55,209 bases of DNA from Synechococcus sp. M44_DOE_062 (GTDB lineage: Bacteria; Cyanobacteriota; Cyanobacteriia; Thermostichales; Thermostichaceae), in assembly GCA_015295985.1 (NCBI GenBank), contig DVDX01000052.1:1-55209 (forward strand), in the 5' to 3' direction. Both the position numbers and the translations under genes were made by a program. Shown in pieces: positions 7,239-14,879 of this stretch. Within the stretch, counting starts at the first letter, position 1, and the number at the start of each line of letters is the position of its first letter. Under the pieces are notes generated by a model, which was not told the DNA's origin, searched no databases, and saw only the letters and a program-made list of their open reading frames with translations.

Positions 7239-8006
7239 TTAGAGCTGGTCAATCTCTTTGCGCAAATTTTCCAACTCCAGATCGACTTCGCTCTCACTTG
7301 CGGTGGAAGGTCGGCCTGAGGACTTTGCCTCCCCAGAGGGCAACTGACCCTGAATCGACGCCTTGAGTATCTGCAGCTCGTGATCCACATCCGAGCCACC
7401 CGCCTCCAAAGCGGCAAACTGGTTTTCCAAATTGTCCACCGCCAGCTCTGCCACTGCTGCCGATTGAGCTTCTAGGGAGTTCACCTTTTCTTCCATGCGC
7501 TCAAAAGCAGCAAAGGCACTGGCGGCGTCCACCCGCCCGATGACCTGGTTGATTTGTTGAGAAGCTTTGGCCGCGCGAGCCCGAGCAATCAGCATATCTT
7601 TCTTGGTCTTGGCCTCAGCAATCTTGCTCTCCAGCTTGGTCATGTTGGCCTTGAGAACCTCCACCTGCTTGGTCTGCTCATCCAACTGCCGCTTCAGGCT
7701 CTGGGCAGTCTCGGCAAAGGTTTTCTTGCGCACCAGTGCTTCGCGAGCCAAGGCTTCGTTGTTGTTGCGCAGAGCCAACTCGGCACGTCTTTGCCACTCG
7801 TCAACACTCTGCTGCGCTTGCTCATACTGCCGCTCTATCCGCTTCTGGGCAGCAATGGCCTGGGCAACCGCTTGCCGCATTTGGTAGTGATCCTCGGACA
7901 TATCCTGAATGGTCTGGTTCAGGATTTTCTCCGGATCCTCGGCGCTGCTGACCAGCGCGTTAATGTTGGATCTGATAATCCGGCTGACCCGATCGAACAA
8001 TCCCAT
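7239..8006 (-). CDS. vipp1: Membrane-remodelling protein VIPP1/IM30 (PspA family)
   Basis: VIPP1 is an ESCRT-III-like protein needed for thylakoid formation and membrane protection. The 255-residue sequence opens with the amphipathic helix MGLFDRVSRIIRSNINAL that binds membranes. The core is the long coiled-coil PspA domain (about 20-215). It ends with a C-terminal extension (EVDLELENLRKEIDQL) that distinguishes VIPP1 from plain PspA. AGGGGGAAG precedes the ATG at a good distance. The gene is monocistronic as far as can be seen. Confidence 0.9.
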   Translation of the reverse strand: MGLFDRVSRIIRSNINALVSSAEDPEKILNQTIQDMSEDHYQMRQAVAQAIAAQKRIERQYEQAQQSVDEWQRRAELALRNNNEALAREALVRKKTFAETAQSLKRQLDEQTKQVEVLKANMTKLESKIAEAKTKKDMLIARARAAKASQQINQVIGRVDAASAFAAFERMEEKVNSLEAQSAAVAELAVDNLENQFAALEAGGSDVDHELQILKASIQGQLPSGEAKSSGRPSTASESEVDLELENLRKEIDQL

Positions 8007-8520
8007 CGGTTGCTTCCCCCTCTAGCAGTCTGACCTAATGCTACCCTTGCTGTTCCAATGCCTTCCAGTGCTCCTACCCCAGTATAGGGATCCAGGGCAA
8101 TTTGCGAGTTGCCTGTGGATGAGTTCAACATGTTGCTCTGCAATGCCGATACAACCGGGTTCCCAGCTACTAGCCAATGGAGTGAGAGCGCTCTGGCCTT
8201 ACGTCGGGGTGCTGTGGGCATTCAATCTTTAAGTCTTGCGGTGGGGATCTCTGGAGTTGGGTGCGGATCCCTGTCAGGCAAAGGGCATACCTACCCGGGC
8301 TTGGAGTGGGTATGGCTGGAAAGAACTGTAACATTCGCTTGCCCCAATATCCCACAGAGCGGATAATGTTTACTTACCTTCGTTGGCCGAGTGGTGCTGG
8401 CGCTAGCGGTGCGTAGCACTCTCTCTGTTTCTGGCTCGCGGCTGCAGGTCGAAACAAAGTTTGAGCAGTTGGTGTTGTCCGAGTTCTCTGCCCCAGGTTC
8501 ACAATTCAGGAGAGGGATCC
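8007..8520. other. Intergenic region between the VIPP1 gene and the PRK-like gene
   Basis: These 514 bases carry the divergent upstream regions of the VIPP1 gene (leftward) and the kinase gene (rightward). I see no convincing gene. A GCGCTAGCGGTGCGTAGC patch near 8401 resembles the GCTAGCG-rich ends of the dispersed repeats. AGGAGAGGGATCC at 8511-8520 is the ribosome site of the next gene. Confidence 0.5.
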
Positions 8521-9462
8521 GTGGCTCAGCGCCCGATTATTTTGGGTATTGTTGGCGATAGTGCTGCCGGAAAAACCACCCTTACCCGTGGCATTGCCCA
8601 AGTCTTGGGGGAAGAAAACGTTACTGTCATCTGCACCGACGACTACCACCGCTACGACCGCAAACAACGTGCTGAACTGGGGATTACAGCCCTCCATCCC
8701 GACTGCAACTACCTGGATATCGTTCAGCAACACCTGACGCTCCTGCGCACCGGCCAGCCGATCCTAAAGCCCGTCTATAACCACAGCACCGGCACCTTTG
8801 ACCCCCCAGAGTACGTCAAGCCCAACAAATACGTGATTGTCGAAGGGCTGCTGGGCTACTTTACCCGTGGCATGCGGGATAGCTACGATGTCAAGGTTTA
8901 TTTGGCCCCCCCCGAACATCTACGCGCCCTCTGGAAGATTAAGCGGGACACCCGCAAGCGCGGATACACAGAAGAGCAAGTTCGAGAAGAGCTAAAAAAG
9001 CGCGAACCCGACTCAGAAGCTTTTATTCGTCCACAGCGCCAATGGGCCGATGTGGTGGTTACCTTTTACCCACCCCAAGAGGGATCCAACCAAGACGAAG
9101 TATTGCTGAATGCACGCTTGGTGCTGCGCCCCACCATTCCTCACCCAGATTTTTGGCAGATCCTCAATACCCGCGACAATCACCTCGGCTCTGCCATTCG
9201 TTTGGACTTGGATCGGGATATGGGCAAGCCTGTCGATGTTTTGCAGATTGACGCCCACGCTACGGCCAGCCAAGTGATCGAATTGGAGCGGATGCTCTGT
9301 AAGGAAATCCCTTACCTGGGCAAGTTCTGCAGCTTAGAGGGAAACCCCAACATCGGCCAGTTGATCGGCACCACCGGCGAGCTGCTCCAGAGCTACCCCC
9401 TGGCCTTGACTCAATTGCTGATCACTTACCACATGTTAAAAGCGGCCCATATCTACCAATAG
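8521..9462 (+). CDS. Phosphoribulokinase/uridine-kinase family protein (non-canonical PRK)
   Basis: The protein resembles phosphoribulokinase over its length of 313 residues from GTG 8521. That start has AGGAGAGG eight bases upstream; a longer frame from TTG 8461 is less likely. The P-loop is GDSAAGKTT (12-20), followed by ICTDDYHRYDRKQR and the PRK-like VYNHSTGTFDPPE and VIVEGLLGYF blocks. In the Calvin-cycle enzyme the P-loop contains a redox cysteine (GDSGCGKS), which here is Ala, while the second cysteine (ICTDDYH) remains. It is therefore probably the second PRK paralogue found in cyanobacteria rather than the thioredoxin-regulated enzyme. The true acceptor sugar is not shown by the sequence. 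Confidence 0.75.
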   Translation: MAQRPIILGIVGDSAAGKTTLTRGIAQVLGEENVTVICTDDYHRYDRKQRAELGITALHPDCNYLDIVQQHLTLLRTGQPILKPVYNHSTGTFDPPEYVKPNKYVIVEGLLGYFTRGMRDSYDVKVYLAPPEHLRALWKIKRDTRKRGYTEEQVREELKKREPDSEAFIRPQRQWADVVVTFYPPQEGSNQDEVLLNARLVLRPTIPHPDFWQILNTRDNHLGSAIRLDLDRDMGKPVDVLQIDAHATASQVIELERMLCKEIPYLGKFCSLEGNPNIGQLIGTTGELLQSYPLALTQLLITYHMLKAAHIYQ

Positions 9463-9573
9463 AGCTGGTGGCGGGAAGGGATCCCCAGTTTCACAAGACC
9501 TGCAAGGGATGGCTCGGCCCCGCGCTGTAACCTGATCCCAGAGCAGAGTCTTGTGAGCTTCTGTCAAGGACAT

Positions 9574-9645
9574 GGGCTGTGCTGGAATTGAACCAGCGGC
9601 TCCCACCGTGTCAAGGTGGTACTCTACCACTGAGTTAACAGCCCC
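9574..9645 (-). tRNA. tRNA-Val (anticodon GAC)
   Basis: On the minus strand the cloverleaf is complete. The acceptor stem is GGGCTGT/ACAGCCC, the D-stem ACTC/GAGT, and the anticodon stem CCACC/GGTGG with loop TTGACAC (anticodon GAC). The T arm is GCTGG-TTCAATT-CCAGC and the discriminator base is A. CCA is not encoded. Confidence 0.92.
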
Positions 9646-9759
9646 CATGAGCGATGCCGCTGCGCATCTGCCTGAAGGTCGGAAATCGATAATATCACAT
9701 CTAACCCGTCCCATTGGGATTAACCTGGGTGGAAAGTGGACGGGTATGCTATTTCAGAA

Positions 9760-10074
9760 TCAAAAAGGGGATCCCGTCAGCAACTGGTAGTGCAGCACCT
9801 GGGGTGGACGAGCAAAGTAGGGTTCGATGAGGGCGCGCCACCGGACAAAGTTTTCCGATTGGCGGAAGTTGACCAGATGGGCTTCCAGGGATCCCCACTG
9901 AACGAGCAGTAGGTATTGCTGAGGGTGCTCCAGACAGCGCTGCAGTTGGTGCCCTTGGTAGCCGTCGGTCTGTTGCAAACAAATGAAAGCCTGAGCGATG
10001 GCGGCTTCAAAAGCAGCTTCCGAGCCAGCGGTAACTTCAAACTGAGCCACTTCAAGGACAGGGAAAGCAGTCAT
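9760..10074 (-). CDS. Antibiotic-biosynthesis-monooxygenase (ABM) fold protein
   Basis: This small protein of 104 residues has a dimeric ferredoxin-like ABM domain: an N-terminal strand VLEVAQFEV, a helix GSEAAFEAAIAQA, the strand LLLVQWGSLEAH and the helix SENFVRWRALIEPYF. Family members range from heme-degrading enzymes to quinol monooxygenases, and the residues visible here do not decide between them. It begins three bases after the cysH stop, so it is probably co-transcribed with cysH. A link to sulfur metabolism is only suggested by that position. Confidence 0.75.
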   Translation of the reverse strand: MTAFPVLEVAQFEVTAGSEAAFEAAIAQAFICLQQTDGYQGHQLQRCLEHPQQYLLLVQWGSLEAHLVNFRQSENFVRWRALIEPYFARPPQVLHYQLLTGSPF

Positions 10075-10077
10075 GGG

Positions 10078-10824
10078 TTAGGTGTGTAAGCCACATTCAG
10101 TCTTGCTTGTGCCCTTCCAGCGTCCAGAGCGGGGATCCGCCCCTGGCTCAACAGGTGCCGTGCAGTGGATGCAGCCGATGCTGGGGTAGTGGCGATCGTG
10201 CAGGGGATTGTAAGGGATCCCGTGGGCGAGGATGTATTTCCAAACTTGGCCAGTTGTCCAGTCGGCGAGCGGGTTGAGTTTGAGGCGGTTGCGCTTGCCG
10301 TCCCACTGCACCTTGCCGATATCGGCGCGGGTGGGGGATTGCTCCCGACGCATCCCCGTGATCCAAGTGGTGCAACCGGCCAGGGCACGATTCAAGGGCT
10401 CTACCTTGCGGATGTTGCAGCAGAGGTCAGGATCGGAGCGATACAGTTCTGGCCCATATTGGGCCGCCTGCTCTTCCGGGGTGAGCAGGGGCTTGAAGAT
10501 CTCCAGTTGCAAGTGGGGGTAGCGGGCCAACACCTGTTCCCGCAGTTGTAGGGTTTCCGGGAAGTGAAAATCGGTGTCCAGAAAAAAGGCGCGGACATGA
10601 GGGTTAATTGCCGTGAGTAGATCGATCAGCACTAGGTCTTCCGGGCCAAAGCTACAGGCCAGCACCAGCCCATTTCCAAATTCTTCAACCGCCCAGGCCA
10701 GCAGGTCGCTTGCCGACAAAGGCTCAAACCGTTCCCTCAGAGATACCACTTGAGGCTGATACTGCTCCCGCAGCGCTTGGGCCGCCAGCTCCCAGCGGCT
10801 AGAAGAAGAGAGGCTTTCCGTCAT
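10078..10824 (-). CDS. cysH: Adenylylsulfate/phosphoadenylylsulfate reductase CysH (Fe-S type)
   Basis: CysH reduces activated sulfate to sulfite in the cytoplasm. The 248-residue sequence has the nucleotide-binding opening VLACSFGPEDLVLIDLL (54-70) and FLDTDFHFPET. It carries the [4Fe-4S] ligands Cys135-Cys136 (DLCCNIRK) and Cys218/Cys221 (SIGCIHCT), and the catalytic tail KTECGLH (241-247). The double-cysteine cluster motif points to APS as substrate, as in plant-type and many bacterial assimilatory reductases, rather than the cluster-free PAPS enzymes. The ABM gene follows after three bases. Confidence 0.9.
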   Translation of the reverse strand: MTESLSSSSRWELAAQALREQYQPQVVSLRERFEPLSASDLLAWAVEEFGNGLVLACSFGPEDLVLIDLLTAINPHVRAFFLDTDFHFPETLQLREQVLARYPHLQLEIFKPLLTPEEQAAQYGPELYRSDPDLCCNIRKVEPLNRALAGCTTWITGMRREQSPTRADIGKVQWDGKRNRLKLNPLADWTTGQVWKYILAHGIPYNPLHDRHYPSIGCIHCTAPVEPGADPRSGRWKGTSKTECGLHT

Positions 10825-10900
10825 GGGGGGAAGACACTGAACTCCACGATCTTTGCTTTCTAAATCTACACTAATTCGGTCAAGCTTTAGGAGTTTCTAA

Positions 10901-11830
10901 TTACCAAGCAGCAGCCGGCAGAGGGAGAGAGCGGGATCCCTTGGCCCGAAGCGGGATTTGTCCCCAGCGATCCCGTCGGATCCCCATTACCAAGCCGTGC
11001 CAGAGGGGGCTAGGATCCAACTCCGGCAACTTAACCCAGTGGTAGCGCAACACCCCTCGCCGTGGGTTCACGTCCAGCTCAAACACCCGCAGAGCCGAAA
11101 CCGGCCCTACCAGAGGAGGTGCCGTCAGGTAAGGGATCCCATCGCGGACATACACCTTCGGCACATGCAGATGCCCACTCAACACCGCCACCACCCGCCC
11201 ATGACGGGCCAGAAGAGCGTGTAGCGCCGAGGCTGGTTCGCTGAGGAGCCGGTACTTGCGAAACAAAACCGCATCCATTTGGGTGGGAGCAATGAAGGGC
11301 GGCTGATGGATCAGCAGGATCAGCCATTCTTCCGGCACCGTTTGCAGATGTTCGTCCAGCCAGTGCAGTTGGGAGGGGCGTAGCACGCCCTGAGGCAAAG
11401 GGAAGCGTCCTAAGCTGGCGTCGAGGGCAATCAAGCGGATCCCGGGCAGAGGGGAAAGGCTGTAATCGACGTAACCGGTGGGAGCCGGGGACAGGGGAAA
11501 TTGGCTTTGGCACCAACGAATAAACTGATCTCGGTTGAAGCGTCCCTTTCTCCCCAGGGTGTCGATATCGTGGTTGCCCAGGCTGAGGTAATAGGGCACC
11601 CGCAGTTGGGCGAGAATCTCCTGGAAAGAGTGAAAGCTCTCCGGATCCGCTTGATCCACCAAATCTCCGGTAAACACCACAAAGCGCAGATCGGGCACTT
11701 GGTTGAGATGGGCAACGGCTGCTTCCAACTGGCGGCGAGGGGAATCCGACATCCACCAACAGCGGCACCCCGTCTCGGGCATCAGGTGGACATCTGAGAC
11801 TTGAGCAAAGCAAATGCGTTGGGTTGCCAT
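10901..11830 (-). CDS. Calcineurin-like metallophosphoesterase (second CpdA-like paralogue)
   Basis: The predicted enzyme has 309 residues and the complete dimetal signature: D13-x-H15 (QVSDVHL), FTGDLVDQ, SLGNHDID, LIHQPPF and LSGHLHVPK. It is only distantly similar to the phosphoesterase at 3506-4300, and its spacing and C-terminus are its own. Its substrate is unknown; cyclic nucleotides and phospholipid or nucleotide phosphodiesters are all family precedents. It lies downstream of the metallothionein promoter region in divergent orientation and 76 bp from cysH. No signal peptide is seen. Confidence 0.82.
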   Translation of the reverse strand: MATQRICFAQVSDVHLMPETGCRCWWMSDSPRRQLEAAVAHLNQVPDLRFVVFTGDLVDQADPESFHSFQEILAQLRVPYYLSLGNHDIDTLGRKGRFNRDQFIRWCQSQFPLSPAPTGYVDYSLSPLPGIRLIALDASLGRFPLPQGVLRPSQLHWLDEHLQTVPEEWLILLIHQPPFIAPTQMDAVLFRKYRLLSEPASALHALLARHGRVVAVLSGHLHVPKVYVRDGIPYLTAPPLVGPVSALRVFELDVNPRRGVLRYHWVKLPELDPSPLWHGLVMGIRRDRWGQIPLRAKGSRSLPLPAAAW

Positions 11831-12191
11831 CGTTTAGGTACTTATTCACACCTCACGCCCGCATCATAGTCAATGATGGGCCGGGGGGCTATGGGATTCT
11901 CTTAACCTCAGCCGGATCCGGCGAGCATCCGTCGGGAACTGGGGCACAGGTAGGGCTATGAAAGGGGCGCACAGACCGGTCAAATCCATCTGAGAAGATT
12001 TCCCGGGCTCTCACCCCCAGCCTCTGTTCCAAAGGGAGAGGGGAGTGTTGCCGTGATTTGGAATGGCCATAGACGCAAATGAGTCTGATTCTTGTTTCAG
12101 CATCGTTGCCGAGCAACCGCTAGGGTGTAGAGACGCGGATCTTCAAGCAAAAGGATCCCTAGGAAAAAACGAGAAAGAAGGAGAGAAAATC
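11831..12191. other. Intergenic region between phosphoesterase and metallothionein genes
   Basis: No gene is recognised. A hairpin-prone block at 12009-12046 (CTCACCCCCAGCCTCTGTTC then AAAGGGAGAGGGGAGTG) resembles pyrimidine/purine dispersed repeats such as the one at the recJ 3' end. CGTTGCCGAGCAA near 12107 is shared with 5537. I could not see a convincing SmtB-type operator. Confidence 0.45.
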
Positions 12192-12359
12192 ATGTCTGCC
12201 AGCACCCTTGTCCGTTGCGCCTGTGAACACTGCAACTGCAGCTTCGAGAGCAGCCAAGGCTATCGCTACGAAGGTCAACTCTACTGCAGCGAAGCCTGTG
12301 CTACCCACAATCACGAGCACCCTTCCGCCTGCTGTGTGGCTTCTCACTGCTGCCAGTAG
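12192..12359 (+). CDS. smtA: SmtA-type bacterial metallothionein
   Basis: This is a 55-residue zinc/cadmium-binding metallothionein. It has ten cysteines (9, 11, 14, 16, 32, 36, 47, 48, 53, 54) and five histidines (13, 39, 41, 43, 52). The CACEHCNC opening and YCSEAC centre match Synechococcus SmtA, with a histidine-rich HNHEH stretch after it. ATG 12192 is preceded by AAGGAGAG. An in-frame upstream extension to 12063 would give an unrelated leader and is rejected. In related strains the gene is repressed by SmtB, but no smtB neighbour is present here. Confidence 0.88.
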   Translation: MSASTLVRCACEHCNCSFESSQGYRYEGQLYCSEACATHNHEHPSACCVASHCCQ

Positions 12360-12481
12360 GGTTCAAGAGGTAGCCCATCATCCCCAGCCCTTTCCTCTGG
12401 GATCCATTTCCCCCCTGGGCCGTTTTTGATAGGCTCCTGAGAAGTTCTACTCTTGTCGGCCAAGGGGTCGGCCTAGCTTGC

Positions 12482-14812
12482 ATGGACTACGGCTGGCGCG
12501 AAGATACTCCGCACCGCTGGGAGCTGCTGCCCACTCCCCCCCAGTTCAATCTGGAGCTGAGCCGGGAATACGGCAAGTATGCGGCCAAGGTGATGGCTCT
12601 GCGGGGTCTGCACACTTGGGAGCAGGCGCGGGCCTTTGTGGATCCCGAACACTACTCCCCCACCCCGCCGGGATCCCTGCCAGATCTGGAGCGGGCGGTG
12701 GCGCGGCTGCTGCAAGCACGGGAAAGGGGAGAGACCCTGTGCATTTGGGGGGACTTCGACTGCGATGGTGTCACCAGTACCAGTCTCCTCCTCTCGGCGT
12801 TACAACCCTTGGGCTTCCGAGTCCGGTTCACCATACCGCTGCGCAGCACCGAGGGGCACGGCCTCAACCCTCAACGGCTGCAGCAGGTGCTGGCCCAGGG
12901 CTGTCAAGTGATGCTGACGGTGGATTGCGGCATGGGCAATGCCACCGAAATTGCCATGGCCCAAGCCCAAGGGGTGGATGTGATCGTGACGGATCACCAC
13001 ACGCTGCCGGATCCCTTGCCCCCTGCCTATGCGGTGGTCAATCCCTTGCGGCTGCCGGCTGAACATCCACTGCGCTTCTTGCCGGGGGTGGGAGTGGCCT
13101 ACAAGTTGGTGGAGGCGCTCTACCAAGCGCTAGGGATCCCTGGTGTCGAGCAGCACCTGGATTTGGTGGCGGTGGGCATTGTGGCCGATGTGGCGGTGTT
13201 GCAGCGGGAGTGCCGCTACTTGGCGCAGCGGGGCCTGTCGGTGCTGGCCAATACCCAGCGGCTGGGGCTGCGGGCCTTGTTGGATCAGACCCAACCCAAG
13301 GGATCCGTGCTGCCAACAGCCGAAGATGTTGGCTTTCGCCTTGCTCCCAAGCTGAATGCAATTGGCCGTCTGGAAGATGCCAGCCTGGCGGTGGAGCTGC
13401 TGACCACCCCCGATCCAGAGCGCGCCCAGGCCCTGGTACAACACTTTGTTGCCCTCAATGAGGAGCGTAAGCACCTCACCCAGCAGGTGATCCAAGAGGC
13501 CAGCCAACAGGTGGAGAGTTTGGATCTGGCCCGGGAAGGAGCCATTGTTCTGGCCGAAGCCGGCTGGAACCCAGGGGTTCTGGGGATCGCGGCGGCGCGC
13601 TTGGTGGAGCAATACCGCTGCCCAACGGTGTTGATTGCCAAAGATGAAGCGGCGGGACGGGGCTACGGGTCAGGTCGTTCCCTGCCGGGGGTGAACCTGG
13701 TGGAGGCCATCGAGGCTGTGCGCCCCCTGTTGCTGGGGGGAGGTGGGCACTCCATGGCAGCCGGGCTCCAAGTGGATCTCTCTTGCCTGGCCGCTGTGCA
13801 ATTGGCTTTGCGGCGGGAGCTGGCCGCGCGGGTTGGCCCGGATCACCAGGCTCGCACCTTAGCTGTGGAGATCGTTATCGATTGGGAGCTTCTGGCCTCT
13901 CAGGGCCGGGACGGGGTGGCAGAGCTGGATGAGGTGTATCGGCAATTGCAGCTTTTGCAGCCCTTTGGGCACGGCAACCCTAACCCCATCGTAGCCCTGA
14001 TGAACGTCCGCCCCAGCCGCTGCAAGCTGGAGGTTTCTCAAAATGGCCGCCATCTCAAGTTTGAACTCCAAGGCTCACCGGGATCCCGTACCCTGTGGTT
14101 TTGGCAAGCCGGAGAAGAGCTGGAGCGTTGGCAAAAATGCCAAGCTTTGGACATTGCCCTACAGTTGCAAGCGGATGACCGGAGCGGAGAGCCTTGGCAG
14201 GGCAAAGTGCTGGCAGTGCGCCCTTCGGGAGAGTGGCAGGCACTCACCATTTCCGCCCCTCGCCTACAGATCCAAGATTTTCGGCAGAAACCCTTGCCGG
14301 ATTCGCTGCAGGGGGCCATCTATTACAACGGGCAGGAGGCCGAGAACTTTGTTCCACCACCCAAAGGGGCAAAGCTGGTGCTGGCCCGCTGGCCCTGGCT
14401 ACCGGCGGACTTGGCGCAACTGCTGCAACAGGTACAGCCCCGAACGCTGATCCTGGCCGCTTCTGGCCACCGCTGGGAGCAGCTCCCCGCCCGCATCAAC
14501 TGGCTGATGCAACAGTGGCAGGCAGGCCAACGGGATCCCGACGAGCTGGCTGCGGCAACCGGCTTTCCCCGGCAGTGGCTGGCGGAACTGGACAGCCCGG
14601 AGCAGATCCCCACCTTGCTGATGGGCCGCCTTCAGGAATCCCAAGCCTTTCACCGCTGGCTGGATGAGGCCAGCCCCCCCCAGATCGCCCAACTGTGTCA
14701 GCGGCTGTTGCGACCGGATCCCCTCTCCAGAGAGAAAAGAGCGGAGAGCAGTGAGAAGGGAGTGTCCTCTCTCCTCACTCCTCACTTCTCGCTTCTCACT
14801 CCTCACTCCTGA
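12482..14812 (+). CDS. recJ: Single-stranded-DNA-specific exonuclease RecJ
   Basis: RecJ degrades single-stranded DNA 5' to 3' in recombination and mismatch repair. The 776-residue product carries the DHH-family motifs: GDFDCDGVTST (about 89-99), VDCGMGN, VTDHHTLPD, and in the DHHA1 region GRSLPGVNL and GGGGHSMAAGL. An OB-fold part follows and then a cyanobacterial C-terminal extension. The last about 28 residues (REKRAESSEK...SLLTPHFSLLTPHS) are encoded by a purine/pyrimidine inverted repeat and look acquired, so the original stop was probably earlier. sbcC follows in the same direction. Confidence 0.92.
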   Translation: MDYGWREDTPHRWELLPTPPQFNLELSREYGKYAAKVMALRGLHTWEQARAFVDPEHYSPTPPGSLPDLERAVARLLQARERGETLCIWGDFDCDGVTSTSLLLSALQPLGFRVRFTIPLRSTEGHGLNPQRLQQVLAQGCQVMLTVDCGMGNATEIAMAQAQGVDVIVTDHHTLPDPLPPAYAVVNPLRLPAEHPLRFLPGVGVAYKLVEALYQALGIPGVEQHLDLVAVGIVADVAVLQRECRYLAQRGLSVLANTQRLGLRALLDQTQPKGSVLPTAEDVGFRLAPKLNAIGRLEDASLAVELLTTPDPERAQALVQHFVALNEERKHLTQQVIQEASQQVESLDLAREGAIVLAEAGWNPGVLGIAAARLVEQYRCPTVLIAKDEAAGRGYGSGRSLPGVNLVEAIEAVRPLLLGGGGHSMAAGLQVDLSCLAAVQLALRRELAARVGPDHQARTLAVEIVIDWELLASQGRDGVAELDEVYRQLQLLQPFGHGNPNPIVALMNVRPSRCKLEVSQNGRHLKFELQGSPGSRTLWFWQAGEELERWQKCQALDIALQLQADDRSGEPWQGKVLAVRPSGEWQALTISAPRLQIQDFRQKPLPDSLQGAIYYNGQEAENFVPPPKGAKLVLARWPWLPADLAQLLQQVQPRTLILAASGHRWEQLPARINWLMQQWQAGQRDPDELAAATGFPRQWLAELDSPEQIPTLLMGRLQESQAFHRWLDEASPPQIAQLCQRLLRPDPLSREKRAESSEKGVSSLLTPHFSLLTPHS
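14729..14812. repeat. Purine/pyrimidine inverted repeat at the recJ 3' end
   Basis: A purine-rich arm (14729-14764) is followed by a pyrimidine-rich arm (14765-14809) containing repeated CTCACTCCTCAC-like units, so the RNA can fold into a long hairpin. A related pyrimidine-rich patch (CCTCTCACTACTCACTGCTC) occurs at 1637-1656. The block encodes the RecJ C-terminal tail. Confidence 0.65.
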
Positions 14813-14879
14813 CGCGATACTCTGGATCAAATGGCTCAACTCCATTTTTTCCGGCAACCAGAGCCCCTCAGAGTTTTCT

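Noticed and set aside
12063-12191. N-terminal extension of the metallothionein
   Set aside because: The ribosome site and homology both point to ATG 12192.
12360-12430. Possible intrinsic terminator after the metallothionein
   Set aside because: CCCAG/CTGGG is only five base pairs and the T run lies well beyond it, so the pairing is not convincing.
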